Source: Thiobacillus sp. (GTDB lineage Bacteria; Pseudomonadota; Gammaproteobacteria; Burkholderiales; Thiobacillaceae). Taken from it: 64,000 bases of DNA. Below are positions 58,399-64,000 of this stretch, piece by piece; the stretch's first letter is position 1, and the number at the start of each line of letters is the position of its first letter. The stretch covers positions 1,364,001-1,428,000 of the forward strand of contig JACKLQ010000001.1 in the NCBI GenBank assembly GCA_024235835.1. Direction: 5' to 3'. Position numbers and translations under genes: made by a program. Under the pieces are notes generated by a model. It made no database searches. It was not told the origin of the DNA and saw only the letters and a program-made list of their open reading frames with translations.

Positions 58399-58539
58399 GG
58401 AAGGAATCGGGTCAAAGCAACTGGATTGGGCAAGGGGTGCTCTCAAGTAAAAGAAAGACCGTCCCGAGTCTACTTGCCCCCCCGCGGGGGTAGTGGACAG
58501 GGCGCAGCCCAGCCCGGAGGGCATTCATTTCTTCGTGCA

Positions 58540-59880
58540 TCACAGGTAACGGACCCACAGGTAAAGGTGGCTGACGGCGATGCTGGCCAGCATTAGGGGG
58601 AAGGCCATCACCATGAAAGGCAGGAAACGTATTGGCTGCCCCGCCCGCTCGGCGAAACCGGCCACCACCAGGTTGGCGGAGGCCCCCACCAGGGAACCGT
58701 TGCCCCCCAGGCAGGCCCCCAGGGCCAGGGACCACCACAGGGTGTTGATCTGTTCCGGCGTGAACACCGTGCCCATGCTCTGGATCACCGGGATCATGGT
58801 GGCCACGAAGGGGATATTGTCCACCACGGCCGAAAGCACGGCGGAAACCCAGAGAATGGCGTAGGCGGTGATGCCAAAGTCGCCTCCCGTCCAGGCCACG
58901 ATCTCGTGGGCCAGGATTTCCAGGGCCCCCGCCTTTTCGATGCCCGCCACCACCACGAACAGGCCCACGAAGAAGAAGATGGTGACCCACTCCACCTCGC
59001 CGAAGGTGTGGTGGATGGCGTGGGACTGCTCCTCGGCGTGCTTGTCGTAGACCCGCAGCAAGAGCAGCAGGGCGGCGCCGAACATGGCGATGGTGCCCGG
59101 CTCCTGGCCGATGCCGTGGGCCATGACGAACCCCAGGATCACCAGGGCGATGACGAACAGGGCCTGTTTAAGCAGGCGGGGGTCGGTGATGGACTCCTTT
59201 TCGTCGAAGGCCATGACCATGGCCCGGTTCTCCGCCGTGGCGGAAAGTTTGCGGCCCCAGATGAGATAGATGGGGATCAGTGTGAGCAGCAGGATCACCA
59301 CCGCCACCGGCGCCAGGTTCACGAGGAAGTCGTTGAAGGTGAGCTTGGCCGCCGAGCCGATCATGATGTTGGGCGGGTCGCCGATGAGGGTGGCGGTGCC
59401 GCCGATGTTGGAGGCGAAGATCACCGAGAACAGGTAGGGATAGGGGGAGATGCGCAGGGCGTCGGTGATCAGCAGGGTCACCGGGGCGATGAGCAGCACC
59501 GTGGTGACGTTGTCCAGCAGGGCGGAGAACAGGGCCGTCACCAGGCTCAGCATTACCAGCAGGCCCCAGGGGTCCGCCTTCACCGTCTTGGTGGCCTTGA
59601 TGGCCACGTACTGGAACACGCCGCTATGCTGGGTGACCGCGACGATGACCATCATGCCGGTGAGCAGGCTGATGGTGTTCAGGTCGATGCCCCGGAAGGC
59701 CTCGGTCTGGTGCAGCACGCCGGACAGGACCATGAGACCGGCCCCCAGCAGGGCCACCACGGACCGGTTGATGCGCTCGGTGACAATGACCGCGTAGGTC
59801 AGCACGAAGATGCCGAGGGACACGGCCAGGGGAGAAAGGCCCAGGACCACCTGGGAGGCGGCGTGTGCGCCGGGCGCCAC
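58540..59880 (-). CDS. NhaD/ArsB-type ion:proton antiporter
   Basis: About 446 residues, around 12 helices. IVTERINRSVVALLGAGLMVL starts the family, followed by ALLDNVTTVLLIAPVTLLIT, NIGGTATLIGDPPNIMIGSAA and VVDNIPFVATMIPVI, the twin pore hairpins of NhaD/ArsB/CitM-like transporters. The IGDPPN motif fits Na+/H+ antiport (NhaD) as well as anion export. GTG 59880 after a G-rich Shine-Dalgarno fits best. It follows the CBS gene directly (the CBS stop ends at 59882), so a regulatory partnership is likely. Confidence 0.9.
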   Translation of the reverse strand: MAPGAHAASQVVLGLSPLAVSLGIFVLTYAVIVTERINRSVVALLGAGLMVLSGVLHQTEAFRGIDLNTISLLTGMMVIVAVTQHSGVFQYVAIKATKTVKADPWGLLVMLSLVTALFSALLDNVTTVLLIAPVTLLITDALRISPYPYLFSVIFASNIGGTATLIGDPPNIMIGSAAKLTFNDFLVNLAPVAVVILLLTLIPIYLIWGRKLSATAENRAMVMAFDEKESITDPRLLKQALFVIALVILGFVMAHGIGQEPGTIAMFGAALLLLLRVYDKHAEEQSHAIHHTFGEVEWVTIFFFVGLFVVVAGIEKAGALEILAHEIVAWTGGDFGITAYAILWVSAVLSAVVDNIPFVATMIPVIQSMGTVFTPEQINTLWWSLALGACLGGNGSLVGASANLVVAGFAERAGQPIRFLPFMVMAFPLMLASIAVSHLYLWVRYL

Positions 59881-59881
59881 G

Positions 59882-60340
59882 TCAGACCCCCGCTTTGTCG
59901 GCCAGGTATTGCATGAGGGCCCGGGCGGAAAGCATGCCCTGGAGTCGGCCATCGACACCCAGTACAGGCAGGGGCGTGGCCTGCTGATAGAGCAGCAGCG
60001 CGGTTTCCATCAAGCGATGGTCCCGGCGCAGGGTAGGCACGTCGCGGCGGATCAGCTCCGCCACGGTGCGCCGCTCCATGTCCCTGAGGTGGGCGGAGAG
60101 CATGGCGGCGGCGTCCCCCACGAAGCTCAGGTCGTCCAGCCCGTGCTCCATGCGTGCGCTCACGGGCAGCACCTCCCCCATCAGGTCCCGTATGGTCACC
60201 AGGCCCACCCAGATTTCCCCATCGCACACCGGCGCATGATTGACGCCCTGTTCCAGCAACTTGCGCAGGGCTTCCAACTGGGTGGAATCAGGTCGCAGGC
60301 AAAGGGTGGGCGGGATCAGGGGAATGGTTTCGATGGTCAT
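59882..60340 (-). CDS. CBS-domain pair protein
   Basis: 152 residues made of two CBS motifs: the first around LRPDSTQLEALRKLLEQGVNHAPVCDG ... GLVTIRDLM and the second DVPTLRRDHRLMETALLLYQQATPLPVLGVDGRLQGML. Such pairs bind AMP, ATP or SAM and tune attached or partner transporters. It lies immediately upstream of the NhaD-type antiporter and is coupled to it. Confidence 0.9.
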   Translation of the reverse strand: MTIETIPLIPPTLCLRPDSTQLEALRKLLEQGVNHAPVCDGEIWVGLVTIRDLMGEVLPVSARMEHGLDDLSFVGDAAAMLSAHLRDMERRTVAELIRRDVPTLRRDHRLMETALLLYQQATPLPVLGVDGRLQGMLSARALMQYLADKAGV

Positions 60341-60604
60341 GGCTTGTGCTTGGCTATCCGTAGTTCTTGGCTGTCCGTAAGCTGAGCGGCAAGGAGGCTG
60401 GATTCAATCCAGCCGGCATTTTCCCATACTCGCTCCATGAAGGCGTTGCCCAAAGTGCCAATTTCTGCCGATAGCTCCTTCCCAACCCGACAACACCGCG
60501 GGTTGCGGGGCCCGTGGGACATCGGGCCCGACGGCAATCCGGCAGGCGCCGGGTGATGACGCTTTCCGGTGCTATATTCGCCCCAGGCCAGGCTTAATTC
60601 CACC

Positions 60605-61450
60605 ATGAGCGAAACCGCTGACACCCCCCGCATACAGGCCATCCTGGCCAGTGGCATCAAGATCCCCCCCCTGCCTGAAGCCTTGCTCAAGATACAAGCC
60701 ATGCTGCGGAACCCGGATGTATCCACCGCTGACGTGGCCAGGCTCATACGCCAGGATGGTGCCCTCAGCGGCGCGGTGTTCCGGGTGGTGGGCTCCCCCG
60801 TGTTCGGTCTCCATGCCAGGGTGGATACCGTGGACCGGGCGGTTACCCTGCTTGGCATCCCCCCTACCCTGGCCATCCTGCGGGGCATCTCCCTGCGCGC
60901 TGCTTTCGGTGGCGGCACCCAGGACGCTGCCCTGGAGGCCCTCTGGCGACGCAGCGGTCAAATCGCTCAATACGCCATGGCTGCCACCCGGCTGCTGCGC
61001 CCCAGAGGCATCTCTCCCGACCAGGCATACACCCTGGGCATGTTCCACGACTGCGGCCTGGCCTTGCTGGCCAAGCGCTTTCCCGCCTATGGCGAGGCTC
61101 TTGCCCAGGATTTATGGAGGGAAATCCCGGCCCTGGACCGTGCCCAGAACTCGGACCACGGCCTGGTGGGAGAGATGGTGGCGCGTAACTGGCAACTGCC
61201 CGGGGAGATCGCCCAGGCCATCCGCCACCACCACGAGCAGAAGGCCGCAGATCCTTTTGGTGTACCGGCACGCCTGGTGGCGCTGTTGAACTTCGCCTGC
61301 CATATGTGCAGGCAGGCGCTACAGGACGATGACCAGGAGTGGGAGAAGGGCTGGAGGGACGCCTGTGCTGTCCGCCTGGGGCTCACCGAGCCCGACCTGG
61401 TGGGCCTGGAGGTGGAGGTGGGCGTGGCGGTGGCCACCACCAGGCAATAA
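60605..61450 (+). CDS. HDOD-domain protein
   Basis: 281 residues with an HDOD fold: IPPLPEALLKIQAMLRNPDVSTADVARLIRQD, PVFGLHARVDTVDRAVTLLGIP, LGMFHDCGLALLAKRFP and IRHHHEQ. HDOD proteins are non-catalytic HD relatives used in signal transduction and c-di-GMP or stress pathways. The ATG at 60605 gives the usual short lead; a GTG at 60569 is possible. It is flanked by a 264-bp gap with a decayed direct repeat. Confidence 0.9.
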   Translation: MSETADTPRIQAILASGIKIPPLPEALLKIQAMLRNPDVSTADVARLIRQDGALSGAVFRVVGSPVFGLHARVDTVDRAVTLLGIPPTLAILRGISLRAAFGGGTQDAALEALWRRSGQIAQYAMAATRLLRPRGISPDQAYTLGMFHDCGLALLAKRFPAYGEALAQDLWREIPALDRAQNSDHGLVGEMVARNWQLPGEIAQAIRHHHEQKAADPFGVPARLVALLNFACHMCRQALQDDDQEWEKGWRDACAVRLGLTEPDLVGLEVEVGVAVATTRQ

Positions 61451-61470
61451 GACCCTGCTGATGTGCCGGA

Positions 61471-62973
61471 CTATTTCGTGTCGGCGTCCGGAGACTCCCC
61501 CTTGGGATACCGCAACTCCTTGCTTTCGATCCTTTTTTCCCACAGCAGCCTGCCATTCTGGTCATGGGCGCGCAGCACCAGCGTGCGCGCCTCCTCGGGT
61601 CCTGCCACGTCAAGGCTGCAGAAGTTGCGTTGCCCCACCAGGGTGCCCTCCACCCGCTGGGGGTTGTCCTTCTCGGCCTCGGGCACCCGGGCTGCGGCGG
61701 TCAGGGGCGAGCAGGTGAGCTCAAGGAGGGGGTAGGCATCCTTGCGCACCCGCCGGATCAGCTCAGTGTGGTGCCGGTCACCGGAAAGGAACAGCAGCCC
61801 TTCGAGCTTCTGCAGCCCCAGCCATTCCAGGAAGCCTTCCCGTTCGCCGGCGAAATGATGCCACCCCTCGAAGCCATTGCTGTCATTGAACAGCTGGCTG
61901 CCACTGACCACGATCTTGAACCGGGCCCTGGAGTTGATCAGGGCCTGCTTGAGCCAGTCCATCTGGGCCGCACCGAACAGGGTTTTGTTTTCTCCCAGCC
62001 ACAACGGCACGCTGCCACCGTAACGCCGCCCCAGGATGCGGGTGACTTCGTTGCTGCCGATGACGAACTCCTTGACGGTCTGCCACCAGCTCACTTCGTT
62101 GTCGGGCTCCACGGTGTCGTCGCTGGCCCGGTAGCTGCGATCGTCAAGCAGGAAAAAATCCGCGTCGCCGAGGCTGAAGGTGGTGAAGATGCCCGGGGTC
62201 TCCGTCAGTCCATAGCTCGGGTTGGCCCAGTAGCGCCGGAACAATTCGGCACTGGTCTCCTTGAGGACGAAACTCCGGTTGGCGTTGTTGGGGCCGAAGT
62301 CGTGGTCATCCCACACGGCGTAGTTTGGCAGGGCGCGCAGCAGGCCCTGCAGGGCAGGATGGGCACGGTTGGTGCGGTAGCGGGCATTCATGCCCCAGGG
62401 GCTTTCCAGGTCCGCCTCGCGGAAATAGAGGTTGTCCCCCAGCCATAGCATGAAGCCGGGCCGGGAGGCACCGGTCGCCGAGGCGGCGATGGACTTGAAG
62501 ATGGCCTCGCCGCCGCCGTAGGGCGTTCCCTGCCAGTCCCAGTCGGGGTCGTTCAAATAGGCGCAGGAACCCATGTAGACGGTGAAGTCGGGCGGCGGCC
62601 CCCGCCACTTCCAGGCCGGCTGGGTCCTGAATAACAGATATTCCCCCTCGAGCACGTGGGCACCGTCCAGGAATACGCCGTAGCGGTAGCGGGTACCGGG
62701 CCGCAGGTCCGTGAGCTGGACCACGCCACTGAAGTCCGTGGCCTGGTCCAGCCGCAAGGGCGGGGAGATGGCCCGGGTTCCGGCCTCCATCTCAGGCCAG
62801 TATTCCACCCGCGCTTCGGCCTGGCCGTCGGCCTGCAACCAAAGGCTGGCGGTCCTGCTGGTGACGTGCCCCAGCATGGGCCCGGAGGTCAACGAGGCGG
62901 CCCATGTCCCGGAGGCGAGGAACCCCGTCACCACCAAGGCCAGTAGCCGCAACAGACTGCCATTCATGTTCAT
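61471..62973 (-). CDS. PhoD-like alkaline phosphatase / phosphodiesterase
   Basis: 500 residues with a signal peptide (LLRLLALVVTGFLASGTWA). The PhoD N-terminal beta domain (SLTSGPMLGHVTSRTASLWLQ) is followed by the calcineurin-like metal-site blocks YMGSCAYLNDPDWDWQGTP, MLWLGDNLYFREADLES, AVWDDHDFGPNNANRS and SGDRHHTELIRR. PhoD enzymes hydrolyse phosphodiesters and monoesters in the periplasm. The signal peptide lacks an obvious twin-arginine pair, unusual for PhoD proper. Confidence 0.93.
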   Translation of the reverse strand: MNMNGSLLRLLALVVTGFLASGTWAASLTSGPMLGHVTSRTASLWLQADGQAEARVEYWPEMEAGTRAISPPLRLDQATDFSGVVQLTDLRPGTRYRYGVFLDGAHVLEGEYLLFRTQPAWKWRGPPPDFTVYMGSCAYLNDPDWDWQGTPYGGGEAIFKSIAASATGASRPGFMLWLGDNLYFREADLESPWGMNARYRTNRAHPALQGLLRALPNYAVWDDHDFGPNNANRSFVLKETSAELFRRYWANPSYGLTETPGIFTTFSLGDADFFLLDDRSYRASDDTVEPDNEVSWWQTVKEFVIGSNEVTRILGRRYGGSVPLWLGENKTLFGAAQMDWLKQALINSRARFKIVVSGSQLFNDSNGFEGWHHFAGEREGFLEWLGLQKLEGLLFLSGDRHHTELIRRVRKDAYPLLELTCSPLTAAARVPEAEKDNPQRVEGTLVGQRNFCSLDVAGPEEARTLVLRAHDQNGRLLWEKRIESKELRYPKGESPDADTK

Positions 62974-62985
62974 GGCGTGAACCCT

Positions 62986-64000
62986 TCAGGTCAGCGAAGC
63001 CACCCAGCGCCGGGGGTCGATGTTCCAGGCCTCGTACTCCTCATGGCCCACGATCCTGTCCTGACAGGCGGGGGAGGCCAGGTCATGGATCTCGGGCAGC
63101 AGGTAACGCTGGTGGACACTATGGAAGATGACCTTCACCTTGGGCAGCATGGGCTTGTCCTTGTGCTGCTCCAGCACCACGCCCAGGCGCCCACTTTCCA
63201 GGCGCACCAGGGAACCGGTGGGGTAGATGCCCACGCACCGCACAAAGGCCCGCACCAGTTCCGGGTCGAAATGGAACTTGCTCCATTCCAGCAGCCGCCC
63301 CAGGGCGGCAGTGGGCGCCATTCCCTTGTGGTAGACCCGGTCAGAGGTCAGGGCATCGTAGACGTCCACGATGGCGCCCATGCGGCCATACAGGGATATG
63401 CCCTCGCCGCTGAGCCTGTTGGGATAGCCGCTGCCGTCATAGCGCTCGTGGTGCTGCCCCGCCACGTCCAGGGCTATCTGGCTGATGCCCGGCGTGTGCT
63501 GCAGAATGATGATGCTCTGCACCACGTGGGACTTCATCTTGGCGAATTCCGCCTCGGTGAGCTTGGCCGGCTTGTTGAGGATGGAGTCAGGCACCTTGGC
63601 CTTGCCCACGTCATGCAGCAGGCCGCCGATGGCCACTTCTCTGATGACGTCCCGCGCCAGCCCCAGCCCTCGGGCGAAGGACACCAGCAGGGCACACACG
63701 GACACCGAGTGCTGGAAGGTGTAATTGTCATGGTCCTTGAGCCGGGCCAGGGGCAGCAGGGCATCCTGATTGCGGAAGATGGAATCCACCATCTTTTCCA
63801 CCAGGGGCTCCACCTGTTCCAGTTCGATCTGCCGTCCCAGGCGGATGTCATGGAGCATGTCCTTCACCACCCGGTGGGCTTCCACGTGGAGCTTGCGGGC
63901 CTGCTCCAGTTCCTGCTGCAGCGGCGCATGGCGCACTTCAGTGGCTGGAGCCTGGACGATGGCCTCCATGTCCCGGGCGATGAGGGAGTCGACTTCCGCC
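62986..64000 (-). CDS. HD-GYP c-di-GMP phosphodiesterase, C-terminal part
   Basis: The frame is open to the window edge, so the N-terminus (perhaps a DUF3391 domain) lies beyond it. The visible 338 residues hold a full HD-GYP domain: FQHSVSVCALLVSFARGL, LLHDVGKAKVPDSIL, QHHERYDGSGYPNRLSGEGI and VDVYDALTSDRVYHKG, with all catalytic residues. The C-terminal tail (YPTGSLVRLESGRLGVVLEQ, QRYLLPEIHDL) is typical of these proteins. An internal ATG at 63969 is unlikely to be the start because the coding style continues upstream. It lies 12 bp upstream of the PhoD-like gene. Confidence 0.9.
   Translation of the reverse strand, partial: AEVDSLIARDMEAIVQAPATEVRHAPLQQELEQARKLHVEAHRVVKDMLHDIRLGRQIELEQVEPLVEKMVDSIFRNQDALLPLARLKDHDNYTFQHSVSVCALLVSFARGLGLARDVIREVAIGGLLHDVGKAKVPDSILNKPAKLTEAEFAKMKSHVVQSIIILQHTPGISQIALDVAGQHHERYDGSGYPNRLSGEGISLYGRMGAIVDVYDALTSDRVYHKGMAPTAALGRLLEWSKFHFDPELVRAFVRCVGIYPTGSLVRLESGRLGVVLEQHKDKPMLPKVKVIFHSVHQRYLLPEIHDLASPACQDRIVGHEEYEAWNIDPRRWVASLT

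Overview
The window is about 65% G+C, densely packed chromosomal DNA. Its gene content points to a sulfur-oxidising or facultatively autotrophic betaproteobacterium (Thiobacillus, Sulfuritalea or Sulfuricella-like). The evidence is a complete cytoplasmic sulfite-oxidising molybdoenzyme (soeABC), paired DUF302 proteins, C4-dicarboxylate transporters, a twitching-motility ATPase and many c-di-GMP and two-component proteins. The genus is inference. I see no rRNA, tRNA, CRISPR array or intact insertion sequence.

1-3.1 kb holds a YbbAP-type ABC transporter divergent from the esterase tesA, then a CIA30-family and a PDZ-domain exported protein. 3.1-12.6 kb is the most distinctive part: a compact light/oxidative-stress lipid locus. 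A BLUF blue-light sensor (3100-3522) converges on an 11-gene leftward operon (11604 to 3561). The operon encodes an exported glutathione peroxidase, two cyclopropane-fatty-acid-synthase-like enzymes, DUF2878 and DUF1295 membrane proteins, a lipocalin, a FAD amine-oxidase-like protein, DUF1365, a 76-residue unknown protein, a short CbiX cobalt chelatase and DUF2237. Divergent from it is a CarH/LitR-type B12-binding MerR regulator with the W-x9-EH and ExHxxG signatures. Three copies of the palindrome TTGTCCWGGACAA mark the locus: one over each translation start in the divergent promoter, and one inside the regulator gene.

12.6-18.6 kb carries pilU and soeABC. 18.8-28.4 kb carries an exported CARDB/DUF11-like protein, a TRAP transporter (dctMQP), a DAACS dicarboxylate symporter, an SLC13 permease, a HAD phosphatase and a CbiM-like membrane protein. 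28.6-38.6 kb has a degenerate HD-GYP protein, hrpA (with three in-frame low-complexity insertions that look like palindromic repeats), a c-type-heme chemoreceptor, nadE and a PII protein. 38.7-44.7 kb has two DUF302 proteins, a DMT transporter, tatD, a CPA2 antiporter with a MarR regulator, a TM-helix channel-like protein and an unknown exported protein.

45.0-55.2 kb is a rightward signalling block: HD-GYP response regulator, giant PAS/GAF hybrid kinase, hemerythrin-kinase and a second hybrid kinase. The giant kinase is cut by an in-frame TGA just before the HPt histidine. The hemerythrin-kinase lacks the distal half of its ATPase domain. 55.3-64.0 kb has an exported protein, an MMPL/RND exporter, a NhaD-type antiporter with a CBS protein, an HDOD protein, a PhoD-like phosphatase and the start-truncated end of another HD-GYP protein. 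Most other open frames are antisense shadows created by the high G+C.
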